Source of the DNA: Sphingobacterium endophyticum
GTDB lineage: Bacteria; Bacteroidota; Bacteroidia; Sphingobacteriales; Sphingobacteriaceae
Direction of reading: 5' to 3'
Length of the DNA: 64,000 nt
NCBI RefSeq assembly: GCF_009733535.1
Contig: NZ_SMMI01000011.1
Coordinates: 62,001-126,000, forward strand
The notes under the pieces were generated by a model that saw nothing but the letters and a program-made list of their open reading frames with translations, was not told the DNA's origin and ran no database searches. A program made the position numbers and the translations under genes. Positions 17,082 through 26,000 of the stretch are shown piece after piece (the first letter of the stretch is position 1; each line of letters begins with the position of its first letter).

Positions 17082-18048
17082 TTAATTCTTTTTCCAACGG
17101 AACAAAACCATTTTCTAATAAATATCCCTGTTGCTTTTCTGTCATAACAAATCTTACAAATTCTTGTAGCAACTTTGAGTTATGATCTTTATTCAAAACA
17201 AACATCAATTCCCTTGACGGTGGTGATGGATATTTGCTTTGTGCTATAGCAGCTGTTAAACTGTCTAAATCAGTATAAAAATCCTCGGCAGGTTCAATTC
17301 TATGGTCTGCATTTAAATCTAATGGTAATGCAGAAATATGATCGGTCGTCTTTTTAGTTTTAAGGTCAAAAACATAGTTGACGTTATTAAAACCAATCGA
17401 TAATGGATTATCTTTTATTGCTTGCGCAAGTCCAGGGTCTCCAAAAATTCCAATCCCTTGTAAATCTTCTTGAGATGCTCCAAAATATTTAGCCCAGGTT
17501 TCTGCTGCTCCTGCAGCATCGGATCTTACATAGACCTCAATATTCTTCGAAACAAAGCTCGGATCCAGATCGCTCCATTTTTTTATTTTTCCAGTTACAA
17601 AAATCCCTTTGAGCTCTTCTTGGCTCAAACCTCTTTTTAATAATGAGCTGATATTTGGATGATTACTATTTATCGTTCCAATTACTGCGTCATTGGCAAC
17701 AACAATAGGTAAGGCGCCCTTTTCTAATTCAATTGGGTGTAAATCCCTTGAAACTAAGCCGATGTCAACCATATTGGACAATACATCTGAAATTCCTTTT
17801 CCTGCACCTCCAGCCGAAATATTAAATCGCACATTTGGATGTATCTTCTTAAAATCCTCGCTCCATAAAACCGCTAAAGGGTATAAAGCAAATGCCCCGG
17901 AAATGGAAATTGTACCGATATATCCCTTTTCTTTATCATATCCTTGTTCAACTTTCGGCGAACAAGAAAATGTTACAAAAAGTATTAACACGCTAATTAT
18001 TAATGATTTAAATAATGTTTTATGGTGTTTTTTGAGCATCTGTTTCAA
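17041..18048 (-). CDS. pstS: Phosphate-binding lipoprotein PstS
   Basis: Captures phosphate outside the inner membrane and passes it to PstCA. The 335 residues begin with a basic leader, a hydrophobic segment and lipobox VTFSC (Cys 29), so the protein is probably membrane-anchored. The ligand-binding fold shows ISISGAFALYPLAVLWSEDF with the phosphate-binding Ser, ISAGGAGKGISDVLSN, and VYVRSDAAGAAETWAKYFG. It is the first gene of pstSCAB. A TATATTTG box lies just upstream, but I could not recognise a Pho box. Confidence 0.9.
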   Translation of the reverse strand: MKQMLKKHHKTLFKSLIISVLILFVTFSCSPKVEQGYDKEKGYIGTISISGAFALYPLAVLWSEDFKKIHPNVRFNISAGGAGKGISDVLSNMVDIGLVSRDLHPIELEKGALPIVVANDAVIGTINSNHPNISSLLKRGLSQEELKGIFVTGKIKKWSDLDPSFVSKNIEVYVRSDAAGAAETWAKYFGASQEDLQGIGIFGDPGLAQAIKDNPLSIGFNNVNYVFDLKTKKTTDHISALPLDLNADHRIEPAEDFYTDLDSLTAAIAQSKYPSPPSRELMFVLNKDHNSKLLQEFVRFVMTEKQQGYLLENGFVPLEKELIEKESKKLIASEL

Positions 18049-18057
18049 TTAATTACA

Positions 18058-18065
18058 CAAATATA
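18058..18065 (-). promoter_or_regulatory. Possible -7 promoter box of pstSCAB
   Basis: The minus strand reads TATATTTG, an exact TAnnTTTG match. It lies only 10 bases before the pstS ATG, which would give a nearly leaderless message, and no -33 TTTG is placed correctly. Low confidence. Confidence 0.25.
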
Positions 18066-18081
18066 TAGTAATTTGGTAGAC

Positions 18082-18117
18082 TTTGTATAGTTATTTTATA
18101 ATTATTTTATACATTTG
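18082..18117 (+). promoter_or_regulatory. Possible promoter of the sulfate assimilation operon
   Basis: TTTG (18082-18085) and TACATTTG (18110-18117) resemble -33 and -7 elements. The 24-base spacer is longer than usual. Two copies of TTATTTTATA lie between them (18091-18110). The start codon is about 68 bases beyond the -7 box. Confidence 0.35.
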
Positions 18118-18185
18118 TCAAAGAAACATTAACGATAACCTAATCAAAAGGGTGTTTAGTTACCTTTTTAATAATAGAAGAGAGA

Positions 18186-20291
18186 ATGCAGAGTTTTAGG
18201 ACAGAATTGGAAAATCCTGTAGTAGCGCAGGAAATTATAGAACTAGAGAAAAAAATCAGAGCTTATCAACAAGGTGAACTTCCTGAAGAAAAGTTCAGAT
18301 CTTTAAGATTGGCTAGGGGAGTGTATGGCCAACGTCAGCCCGGTGTACAGATGGTCAGGATAAAGCTTCCTTTTGGAAAAATTACCTTTAAACAGATTCT
18401 GAAGATTGCGGATATCTCTGATGAGTATGCCAGCAAAAACCTTCATCTAACTACCAGACAAGATATACAGATTCATTATGTTAGCTTGGATAAAACGCCG
18501 GAATTGTGGGCTAAATTAGCTGAAGATGATATTACACTCAGGGAGGCTTGTGGAAATACCGTACGTAATGTAACGGCTTCTCCAGCTGCTGGAATTGATC
18601 CTGATGAACCTTTTGATGTTTCTCCCTATGCGCAAAAAACATTCGAATATTTCTTGAGAAATCCTGTATGTGCTGAAATGGGTAGAAAATTCAAAATGTC
18701 TTTCTCTTCTAGTGATAAAGATACGGCATTCTCTTACATTCATGATTTTGGATTCATTCCAAAAATCCGGGTTGTTAACGGCAAGGAAGAAAGAGGCTTT
18801 AAAGTCATGCTTGGCGGTGGCTTAGGGGCTCAACCAATTCTTGCTCATGAAGTTTATGAATTTTTACATGAGGATGAATTTATTCCTTACATAGAGGCTA
18901 CATTACGTGTTTTTGACCGTAATGGTGAAAGAAATAACCGTAACAAAGCTAGATTTAAATATTTGGTTCAAAAGTTAGGTCTTGAAACTGTCCTTAATCT
19001 AATTGAAGAAGAAAAGATTGCTGTTAAAAATAAAATAGTACTTGTGGATAGGGAAGCTATTAAGCAACCGGCAGCTCCTAATACAATTTCTGAGGAAGTT
19101 ATTCCTCATGACCTTCTTGGATTTGAATTATGGAAATCCACCAACACCTTCGAACAAAAGCAAAAAGGATTCTACGGCGTATATGCCAATATTCAGACGG
19201 GTGATATCTCTACCGAAAAAGCAAGGATTCTTGTCGATGGATTAAGAAATCTTATTGCTGATGATATCAGAATTACACAAGATCAAAATCTATTGTTTAA
19301 ATATGCAAGGCCTGAATCTCTACCTGCAATTTATAATGTATTATTGAGTTTGGGTTTTGCGAAGCCTGGCTACGATAGTACCGCGGATATTACAACCTGC
19401 CCAGGAACGGATACTTGTAACCTAGGTATTTCTAATTCTACAGAAATGGCTAGAGTCCTTGAAAACTATATCCATGAATTTCACCAAGATTTCATCAAGG
19501 AAAAGGAATTAAAAATTAAGATTTCAGGTTGTATGAATTCTTGTGGACAACATGGTCTGGCACATATTGGTTTCCATGGTAGTTCAGTAAAAGTTAATGG
19601 AAATGTAGTTCCTGCAGCTCAAGTGATGATTGGAGGAGGTACATTGGGCGATGGCAAGGGAAAAGTGGCTGAACGTGTGATCAAGGTTCCTACGAAACGT
19701 GTGCTTCAGGTTGTTGATGTTATCTTAGCTGATTTTAAAGCAAATAAACAACAAGATCAGAATTTTCTAAACTATTATGAGCAACTTGGAAAAGACCATT
19801 TTTATAGGTTATTAAAACCCTTAGCAGAATTGGGCAACTTAACTCCTGATGAGCATATTGACTGGGGTCATGAAGAAAGTTTTGAAACCGCAATCGGTGT
19901 AGGGGAATGTGCGGGCGTTGTCATCGATTTAGTTGCAACTCTATTATTGGAAGCGGAAGAAAAAATTGAATTGGCAGAATTGGCAATTGAAAAGCAACAA
20001 TATGCGGATGCTATTTACCACGCTTATAGTTCATTTGTTTGGACCGCTAAGGCATTGCTTCTTGATAAAGGATTAAATGTATCAACACAAACTGCTGTTA
20101 TTCAGGAATTTGATAATCATTATGTAAATGCTGAACAATTTCAGTTTCCATCATCATTTGCTGACCGAGTTTTACAAATCAATAAATACGAGCCTTCTGA
20201 GGAATTCGCAAAGACCTATTTATTACAAGCCAAAGCTTTCTGCTTTGAAGCTAAAGATCGTAGGGAAGAATGGCGTGTAGTAAATCAATAA
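18186..20291 (+). CDS. Siroheme-dependent sulfite (or nitrite) reductase fused to a HEPN-like domain
   Basis: Reduces sulfite to sulfide with six electrons in the last step of sulfate assimilation. The first 570 or so residues are the two-repeat siroheme reductase: LKLTTRQD-type motif (HLTTRQDIQIHY), TVRNVTASPAAG, and cluster ligands Cys 405, 411, 449 and 453 in CPGTDTC and GCMNSCGQHG. Residues about 580-690 form an added helical domain (AEEKIELAELAIEKQQYADA, then IYHAYSSFVWTAKALL) that resembles HEPN domains. I see no Rx4-6H nuclease motif in it. At 701 residues it is longer than CysI or NirA. It heads the cys operon, so sulfite is preferred over nitrite as substrate. Confidence 0.88.
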   Translation: MQSFRTELENPVVAQEIIELEKKIRAYQQGELPEEKFRSLRLARGVYGQRQPGVQMVRIKLPFGKITFKQILKIADISDEYASKNLHLTTRQDIQIHYVSLDKTPELWAKLAEDDITLREACGNTVRNVTASPAAGIDPDEPFDVSPYAQKTFEYFLRNPVCAEMGRKFKMSFSSSDKDTAFSYIHDFGFIPKIRVVNGKEERGFKVMLGGGLGAQPILAHEVYEFLHEDEFIPYIEATLRVFDRNGERNNRNKARFKYLVQKLGLETVLNLIEEEKIAVKNKIVLVDREAIKQPAAPNTISEEVIPHDLLGFELWKSTNTFEQKQKGFYGVYANIQTGDISTEKARILVDGLRNLIADDIRITQDQNLLFKYARPESLPAIYNVLLSLGFAKPGYDSTADITTCPGTDTCNLGISNSTEMARVLENYIHEFHQDFIKEKELKIKISGCMNSCGQHGLAHIGFHGSSVKVNGNVVPAAQVMIGGGTLGDGKGKVAERVIKVPTKRVLQVVDVILADFKANKQQDQNFLNYYEQLGKDHFYRLLKPLAELGNLTPDEHIDWGHEESFETAIGVGECAGVVIDLVATLLLEAEEKIELAELAIEKQQYADAIYHAYSSFVWTAKALLLDKGLNVSTQTAVIQEFDNHYVNAEQFQFPSSFADRVLQINKYEPSEEFAKTYLLQAKAFCFEAKDRREEWRVVNQ

Positions 20292-20308
20292 GAGAGGAGA
20301 AGAAAGTA

Positions 20309-21076
20309 ATGAAGGAAATTAAACCATTCGTAACATTGGTGGGTGCTGGACCGGGCGATCCAGATCTAATAACCTTAAAAGGGATTAAAGCCATCCAAAA
20401 AGCCGATGTAATTTTATATGATGCGCTCGTTAATGAAGAGCTTTTAGATTTAGCTTCTGAAAATTGTACTAAGATTTATGTTGGTAAAAGAGCAGAGCAA
20501 CTTTCTACATCACAGGAACAAATCAATCAACTATTGGTCGATTATGCTTTGACGCATGGACATGTAGTGCGTTTGAAAGGCGGTGACCCATTCGTTTTTG
20601 GACGTGGTGGAGAAGAAATAGATTATGTTAGAAAATTCAATATTCCTACTGCAGTAGTGCCGGGTTTATCTTCATCAATCAGCTTAACTGGACTTCAACA
20701 AATACCTTTGACTTATAGAGGTATTTCCGAATCTTTCTGGGTGATTACAGGCGCTACAAAAGCAGGATTTCTCTCAGAAGATTTATATACTGCAGTGAAT
20801 ACAAATGCTACAGTAGTAGTTTTAATGGGGTTTGCTAAATTAAACCAAATCATTGAGTTATATAAAGAAAACGGGAAAGGGAATTTACCTATTGCATTGA
20901 TTCAGAATGGATCTCTTCCCAATGAAAAGATCGTGTTAGGCAGGGTAGAGGATATTCTTCAGAAAGCGGAAGCTTCTGCAATTGGCGTGCCCGCAATCAT
21001 TGTATTGGGTGAGGTGGTTGCAAAACACTTGGAATTTGAAATAGTGAAACAAGAACTTCAATTTTTAGAATCTTAA
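20309..21076 (+). CDS. cobA: Uroporphyrinogen-III C-methyltransferase
   Basis: Methylates uroporphyrinogen III at C2 and C7 with SAM to make precorrin-2, the precursor of siroheme for the reductase just upstream. The motifs are VGAGPGDPDLITLKG, ILYDALVN, YVGKR, RLKGGDPFVFGRGGEE, and VVPGLSSSI. I chose the ATG at 20309 because a GGAGAAG-rich stretch lies just before it. An upstream ATG at 20270 would add 13 residues, overlap the reductase gene and precede the conserved start MKEIKPFVTLVGAGPG. From this start it is 255 residues. Confidence 0.93.
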   Translation: MKEIKPFVTLVGAGPGDPDLITLKGIKAIQKADVILYDALVNEELLDLASENCTKIYVGKRAEQLSTSQEQINQLLVDYALTHGHVVRLKGGDPFVFGRGGEEIDYVRKFNIPTAVVPGLSSSISLTGLQQIPLTYRGISESFWVITGATKAGFLSEDLYTAVNTNATVVVLMGFAKLNQIIELYKENGKGNLPIALIQNGSLPNEKIVLGRVEDILQKAEASAIGVPAIIVLGEVVAKHLEFEIVKQELQFLES

Positions 21077-21669
21077 TGAATACGCTTTTTCCAATTTATG
21101 TAAAATTAGACCAGATTGAAACCTTGCTAGTGGGGGCTGGTCCTGTAGGTTTGGAAAAAATTCAAGCTCTTATTGCAAATTCACCTAATGCAAATGTAAA
21201 AGTCGTTGCTGAACATGTAATTGATGAGTTCTATGAATTCATTTCCGATAAACCACAAATACAACTGTATAAACGTTCTTTCTCGGCAACTGATTTGTTC
21301 GAAAAACAGTTAGTGATTCTTGCTACAAATAACCCTAAGCTCAACAATTATGTTAGAGAGCTGTGTGCAGAACACCATATTTTATTGAATGTTGCAGATA
21401 AACCCTCCTTATGTGATTTTTATCTGGGATCGGTAGTACAGAAAGGTAATTTGAAGATCGGAATTTCAACCAATGGTAAGTCACCGACTATTGCTAAGCG
21501 ATTAAAGGAATTCTTGAATGACTTATTGCCTGAGGAAATTGATGAAACGTTAAATCTAATGTCAGATTTAAGAAATCAAATCAACGGAGATTTAAAGGAT
21601 AAAATCGCGGTATTAAACGCACATACTGAGCAATTAATTAAACAAAATGAATATGATCGAGCAAATTAA
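21076..21669 (+). CDS. Precorrin-2 dehydrogenase / sirohydrochlorin ferrochelatase-like protein (CysG N-terminal type)
   Basis: A 197-residue NAD-dependent enzyme of the Met8/CysG N-domain type, which oxidises precorrin-2 to sirohydrochlorin and, in bifunctional members, inserts iron to give siroheme. The Rossmann motif VGAGPVGLEKIQAL is near residues 19-32, LVILATNNPKLNNYV follows, and CDFYLGSVVQKGNLKIGIST plus NGKSPTIAKRLKE are family hallmarks. The start overlaps the cobA stop by one base (TAATG), so the two are coupled. Whether chelatase activity is kept cannot be seen. Confidence 0.88.
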   Translation: MNTLFPIYVKLDQIETLLVGAGPVGLEKIQALIANSPNANVKVVAEHVIDEFYEFISDKPQIQLYKRSFSATDLFEKQLVILATNNPKLNNYVRELCAEHHILLNVADKPSLCDFYLGSVVQKGNLKIGISTNGKSPTIAKRLKEFLNDLLPEEIDETLNLMSDLRNQINGDLKDKIAVLNAHTEQLIKQNEYDRAN

Positions 21670-22351
21670 AGCAGATTTAGCAGGAGCTGATGCAAGGTCG
21701 ATTATTCACTATATAGACCAGCATTTTGGATCTAATGCAATTTTTTCAACGTCTTTCGGTATCGAGGACCAGGTAATTACTCATTTAATTGCTGAAGCTA
21801 AATCGAGTATCTCAATTTTTACCCTTGATACAGGTCGTTTGTTTCCAGAAACATATTATGTATGGAACCGAACTCTGGATTTATATAAGCTTAAGATTAA
21901 AGCTTATTATCCTGAAACAAAGTCTGTTGAACAGCTTTTGGAAACAAAAGGTCCATCTAGTTTCTACAACTCTGTTGATGACAGAAAGGAATGTTGTTAT
22001 ATCCGAAAAATTGAACCATTGAAACGGGCCATAAAAGGATACCAGATTTGGATTACGGGTATAAGATCTGAACAATCACAAAATAGAGATCAAATGGATT
22101 TTATTGAATGGGATGATGCAAACCAAATCATTAAGATTCATCCTTTATATAACTGGACATTATCTGACGTTGAAAAATACCTTAAAGATAATTTCGTACC
22201 CTATAATCCATTGCATGATAAAGGGTTTGTTAGTATAGGCTGTCAGCCATGTACCCGGGCGGTACAAGAAGGTGAAGATTTCCGCGCCGGAAGATGGTGG
22301 TGGGAAGATAAATCGAAGAAGGAGTGTGGATTACATGTAACACATAAATAA
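21647..22351 (+). CDS. cysH: Adenylyl-sulfate (APS) reductase, Fe-S type
   Basis: Reduces activated sulfate to sulfite. The 234 residues have FSTSFGIEDQVI, DTGRLFPETY, then KECCYIRKIEPL (Cys 116, 117) and GCQPCTR (Cys 199, 202), which together ligate a [4Fe-4S] cluster. The catalytic Cys 227 lies in ECGLH. The two Cys pairs mark the APS-using class rather than the PAPS-using class of E. coli. The operon has no APS kinase gene, which agrees. The start overlaps the previous gene by 23 bases; a second ATG lies 6 bases further on. Confidence 0.9.
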   Translation: MNMIEQIKADLAGADARSIIHYIDQHFGSNAIFSTSFGIEDQVITHLIAEAKSSISIFTLDTGRLFPETYYVWNRTLDLYKLKIKAYYPETKSVEQLLETKGPSSFYNSVDDRKECCYIRKIEPLKRAIKGYQIWITGIRSEQSQNRDQMDFIEWDDANQIIKIHPLYNWTLSDVEKYLKDNFVPYNPLHDKGFVSIGCQPCTRAVQEGEDFRAGRWWWEDKSKKECGLHVTHK

Positions 22352-22363
22352 TTAGTTTACAAA

Positions 22364-23254
22364 ATGGATTACTTAGATCATTTAGAGGCAGAGGCCATTT
22401 ACATTTTACGTGAAGTGGCAGGACAGTTTGAAAATCCAGCACTTTTATTCTCAGGTGGCAAAGATTCGATTACTTTAGTTCATTTAGCAAAAAAAGCATT
22501 TAGACCTGGAAAATTCCCTTTTCCATTGGTTCATATCGATACTGGGCATAACTTTCCTGAAACAATAGAATTTAGAGATTGGCTGATCAACGAAATCGGA
22601 GAGAAGCTGATCGTTGGCTATGTGCAGGATAGTATCGATGCTGGCAAAGCAGTCGAGCAAAAAGGTAAAAATGCCAGCAGAAATGCCCTGCAGACTGTTA
22701 CCTTATTGGATACCATCGAGAAATATGGCTTCGATGCCTGCATTGGGGGTGCCCGTAGAGATGAAGAAAAAGCTCGTGCGAAAGAAAGAATTTTTTCCGT
22801 AAGGGATGATTTTGGCCAGTGGGATCCCAAAAGGCAACGCCCTGAATTGTGGAATATCTTCAATGGCAAAATCCAAAAAGGCGAAAATGTCCGCGTTTTC
22901 CCTATCTCAAACTGGACTGAACTTGATGTCTGGAATTATATTAAAAGAGAAAACATTGCTTTGCCTTCCATCTATTTTTCTCATAAAAGAGATGTAGTTT
23001 TCCGAAACGGTCAATGGATGGCTGCTGATCCTGTTCTTCAAATTGATAATGATGATGTTGTAGAACATAAATCGGTAAGATTCAGAACTGTTGGTGACAT
23101 GACCTGTACGGCAGCTGTAGATTCAATTGCAACTGAATTAGATGATATCATCGATGAAATTAAAGCTTCCACAGTAAGTGAACGTGGCGCTAGACTTGAT
23201 GATAAAGTCTCTGAAGCAGCTATGGAAGACCGTAAAAAACAGGGGTATTTTTAA
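22364..23254 (+). CDS. cysD: Sulfate adenylyltransferase subunit 2
   Basis: Catalytic subunit that makes APS from sulfate and ATP. The 296 residues include the PP-loop LLFSGGKDSITLVHLA near residues 28-43, FPLVHIDTGHNFPETIEFRD, ACIGGARRDEEKARAKER, the WNIFNGK segment, VFPISNWTELDVWNYI, and a C-terminal RFRTVGDMTCTAAVDS. The length matches the E. coli subunit. It is 12 bases after cysH and 24 bases before cysN. Confidence 0.95.
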   Translation: MDYLDHLEAEAIYILREVAGQFENPALLFSGGKDSITLVHLAKKAFRPGKFPFPLVHIDTGHNFPETIEFRDWLINEIGEKLIVGYVQDSIDAGKAVEQKGKNASRNALQTVTLLDTIEKYGFDACIGGARRDEEKARAKERIFSVRDDFGQWDPKRQRPELWNIFNGKIQKGENVRVFPISNWTELDVWNYIKRENIALPSIYFSHKRDVVFRNGQWMAADPVLQIDNDDVVEHKSVRFRTVGDMTCTAAVDSIATELDDIIDEIKASTVSERGARLDDKVSEAAMEDRKKQGYF

Positions 23255-23278
23255 ATTTATTTGAGGAGGAACGAGAGA

Positions 23279-24520
23279 ATGAACATTTTGAAATTTTTAA
23301 CTGCTGGATCAGTAGACGATGGTAAAAGCACACTAATCGGCAGACTTTTATATGATACAAATTCTATTCTAGACGATCAATTGGAAGCCATCCAAAAAGC
23401 TAATCGAAAGAATGATGATGGCACAATTGACCTAGCTATTCTTACCGATGGCTTAAAAGCTGAACGGGAGCAAGGTATTACGATTGATGTCGCATACAAG
23501 TATTTCCAAACCGAAAAAAGGAAATTTATCATAGCCGATGCTCCTGGACATATTCAATATACCAGAAACATGGTAACTGGTGCCTCAAACTCTGATTTGA
23601 TTATCATCTTAATCGATGCTCGAAAAGGAGTTATTGAACAAACCAAAAGACATTCATTTATTGCCAAAATACTTGGTCTCAAAAAAGTCTTGGTATGTGT
23701 CAACAAAATGGATATGGTCGATTATGAACTCGCTGTATTTGAGAATATTAAGACTGATTACTTGGCTTTAGCTGAAAAATTAGGCTTGAAGGATGTGGAT
23801 TTTATTCCAGTTTCTGCGTTAAAGGGCGACAATATCGTGCAGCATTCTCAAAGAATGCCTTGGTACCATGGTGCCTCATTATTAACTTACTTGGAAGAAA
23901 TTGAGTTTGAAGAAGCAACAAATCAAGGCTGGAGATTCCCTGTACAATGGGTAATTCGTCCTCAAAGCTCTGATTTACATGACTATAGAGGCTATGCAGG
24001 TAGAGTGTTAGGAGAGGGGCTAAAGGTAGGAGAAGAGGTGTTGGTTCTGCCAAATGGCTATAAATCAAAGGTTAAAGCTATTGAATTTGCAGAAAAAAAC
24101 CTTGAAGAAGCCCATAATGGATCTTCAGTAATTGTGCATTTGGATGATGATATAGATATCTCAAGAGGTGATTTTATCGTCAGTGCAAATCATCCTGCCA
24201 AAACCGATAAATCATTCGAAGCTAATATTTCTTGGTTTGAAAATAAAGAATTGGATCCTAGTCAGATCTATTTACTTCAAACGCACTCTAAAGTGAGTAA
24301 AATCAAGATTTCTGAGATTCTTTATAAATATGATGTACACAGCCAAGAACAATTGTATAATCAATCTATCGGCTTAAATGATATAGGTCGTGTATTAATT
24401 AAATCCGCCGATGAATTAGTATTTGATTATCAAAATGATTTTCCAGAAAATTCAAGAGCAATTATAATTGATCCTAGGACAAATTTGACAGTTGCAGCCG
24501 CTCTAATGACAGGATTATAG
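23279..24520 (+). CDS. cysN: Sulfate adenylyltransferase subunit 1 (GTPase)
   Basis: GTPase subunit that drives APS formation. From the ATG at 23279 it has 413 residues with G1 GSVDDGKST (10-18), the REQGITIDVAYKYF switch, G3 DAPGH, and G4 NKMD. EF-Tu-like beta-barrel domains make up the rest. I chose this ATG because a clear GAGGAGGA lies 9 bases before it, an unusually strong Shine-Dalgarno for this genome; a TTG at 23261 is the other option. There is no fused CysC kinase domain. An octamer repeat begins inside the last codons. Confidence 0.94.
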   Translation: MNILKFLTAGSVDDGKSTLIGRLLYDTNSILDDQLEAIQKANRKNDDGTIDLAILTDGLKAEREQGITIDVAYKYFQTEKRKFIIADAPGHIQYTRNMVTGASNSDLIIILIDARKGVIEQTKRHSFIAKILGLKKVLVCVNKMDMVDYELAVFENIKTDYLALAEKLGLKDVDFIPVSALKGDNIVQHSQRMPWYHGASLLTYLEEIEFEEATNQGWRFPVQWVIRPQSSDLHDYRGYAGRVLGEGLKVGEEVLVLPNGYKSKVKAIEFAEKNLEEAHNGSSVIVHLDDDIDISRGDFIVSANHPAKTDKSFEANISWFENKELDPSQIYLLQTHSKVSKIKISEILYKYDVHSQEQLYNQSIGLNDIGRVLIKSADELVFDYQNDFPENSRAIIIDPRTNLTVAAALMTGL

Positions 24521-24541
24521 GATTATAGGATTATAGGATTG
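24511..24541 (+). repeat. AGGATTAT octamer repeat over the cysN stop codon
   Basis: Three perfect AGGATTAT units and most of a fourth cover the last two codons of cysN, its stop TAG, and 20 bases beyond. A looser echo, ATAAGATTATAAGATC, follows near 24575. The first unit supplies the stop codon in frame. Confidence 0.8.
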
Positions 24542-24680
24542 GGAAGATCAGGGTGTTAATTATTCGAACAGGACTATAAGATTATAAGATCAAGTGAATA
24601 AGGATTCGTAGAAATACAGGATGATTAAGATTTGGAATAATTTGATTGAAATAAAAATTGGATAAAGAATAATTTAAAAG

Positions 24681-24708
24681 CGTGAGCAAATCTTGTTCAC
24701 GTTTTTTT
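24681..24708 (+). terminator. Terminator of the cys operon
   Basis: Stem CGTGAGCAA / TTGTTCACG (one G-U pair), loop ATC, followed by seven T. It lies 160 bases past cysN. The rest of 24542-24958 is AT-rich with no frame or structure I can support. Confidence 0.75.
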
Positions 24709-24958
24709 GTTAATGGTTTTGGCTAAGGATTGTGCAGGTTTTTTTAATTTGTTTGTTCTGGGTTTTAAATTAAATTGAATTATTCTTAGCTGAAAGAAGG
24801 GCTATAGATTTTGATTAAAAAGGACTGGTTTTGTTTGGGTTTGAAAATTAATAGAAGGGATATTGTAAAAACCTATTTAACATAATATAAATTATTTGAC
24901 ATTTTAGTATTGTTTGTTTTAATAAGGAATATTACTATTATGAGTAATTGTAATCAAC

Positions 24959-25330
24959 CTAATCATGTTTTAATTTTTCTATATTTTTAATGATTTTTGA
25001 AGAATGATTATAAATCCTAATACTGATTGTGTTACTATGGTTTGATGGATTTATAAATTTAACTTTTTGTCCGTCCTTAACATCAAAAGTATATTTATGG
25101 CCAATATCCATAACAATATCTTGATTATTAATATTAAGTTTAATCTCACCTTTTGATTTAATTATTGTATCAAATGAAAACGACTTGGTGTTTTGGGTAG
25201 AAATATCAAGCGACGAATTTGCTGGTATTATTGTATTTAAATACAATGAATGTTTATCCTTTTTAGCAAAATCGCTTATTTGACAGGATTGAACAATGAG
25301 TGTACATAAAAGTATAATAGGTATTTTCAT
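24959..25330 (-). CDS. Small lipoprotein, unknown function
   Basis: A 123-residue protein with an N-terminal hydrophobic segment ending in IVQSC (Cys 16), a likely lipobox. The mature part is beta-rich and polar (LKLNINNQDIVMDIGHKYTF-like stretches, then ISIRIYNHSSKIIKN). No family is recognised. It stands alone, convergent with the cys operon. Its AT-rich codon use is in line with other accessory genes here. Real but uncharacterised is my reading. Confidence 0.6.
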   Translation of the reverse strand: MKIPIILLCTLIVQSCQISDFAKKDKHSLYLNTIIPANSSLDISTQNTKSFSFDTIIKSKGEIKLNINNQDIVMDIGHKYTFDVKDGQKVKFINPSNHSNTISIRIYNHSSKIIKNIEKLKHD

Positions 25331-25423
25331 TTGTGTGAATTTGTAAAACGGATGTATTTTTATTTTGAAATTCTAATAAATATATATTTTCTTCCCCTTC
25401 GAATTTAAAATTAAAATAATTAA

Positions 25424-25906
25424 TTAACTTAACTGATAAATATATTCAACAATTTCTTTTTGTCTAGCATTCGCAAAACCTTTGTCTTCAGCAATTCGAA
25501 TAAATCCGCATTTTTTAAGAACTTTTTGTGAAGCCAAATTATCAAAAGCTACTCGTCCATAAATTGGTCTATCGGAATCCATTTCAATTAATTTAGCTAG
25601 TGATTTTGATGCAATTCCTTTTCCCCATAAATCTCGATCTATCCAGTATGTAATTTCAATTTTTCCATCCAAAGGAAATTTTGCAATACTACCCACTATT
25701 ATATTGTTTAAAAAAATGGTATAGTTCTGAATTTTAGGATCCTTGAGTATTCTTTCAAATTTAGATAGATATGCTTCTTTATCACCCGGATCACTTGCTG
25801 TAAATGCTGCAAGGTATATTCCTTCTTTTTGCTTTTGGAATTCAAATAATCTTTCCAAATCCTTTAATTCTGTCTTTACCAGCTTTATTTGATCAATTTC
25901 CTGCAT
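25424..25906 (-). CDS. GNAT family N-acetyltransferase
   Basis: A 160-residue GCN5-related acetyltransferase, probably acting on a small molecule or protein N-terminus with acetyl-CoA. Supporting features are the N-terminal LVKTELKDLERLFEFQ, the beta strand IEITYWIDRDLWGKGIASK with the acetyl-CoA pyrophosphate loop (WGKGIASKSL), and VAFDNLASQKVLKKCGFI, the usual C-terminal GNAT motif. The substrate is unknown. It is monocistronic; 25907-26317 upstream has no gene and mostly contains the palindromic element listed next. Confidence 0.85.
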   Translation of the reverse strand: MQEIDQIKLVKTELKDLERLFEFQKQKEGIYLAAFTASDPGDKEAYLSKFERILKDPKIQNYTIFLNNIIVGSIAKFPLDGKIEITYWIDRDLWGKGIASKSLAKLIEMDSDRPIYGRVAFDNLASQKVLKKCGFIRIAEDKGFANARQKEIVEYIYQLS

Positions 25907-26000
25907 ATCCTTAAAATTAAATAGATTTTGTTAGTCAGAAAAAGAATGATAGCAATTTTATGTATCCAAGTATGGATTTCTAAATGTTTTAGAGGACTTT

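Noticed and set aside
20270..20308. Upstream ATG of cobA giving 13 extra residues
   Set aside because: It lies within the sulfite reductase gene, while the ATG at 20309 has a GGAGAAG stretch before it and yields the usual N-terminus of the family.
24542..24958. Small gene or RNA between cysN and the 24959-25330 gene
   Set aside because: Apart from the octamer repeat and the terminator I see only AT-rich DNA without a frame or a fold I could defend.
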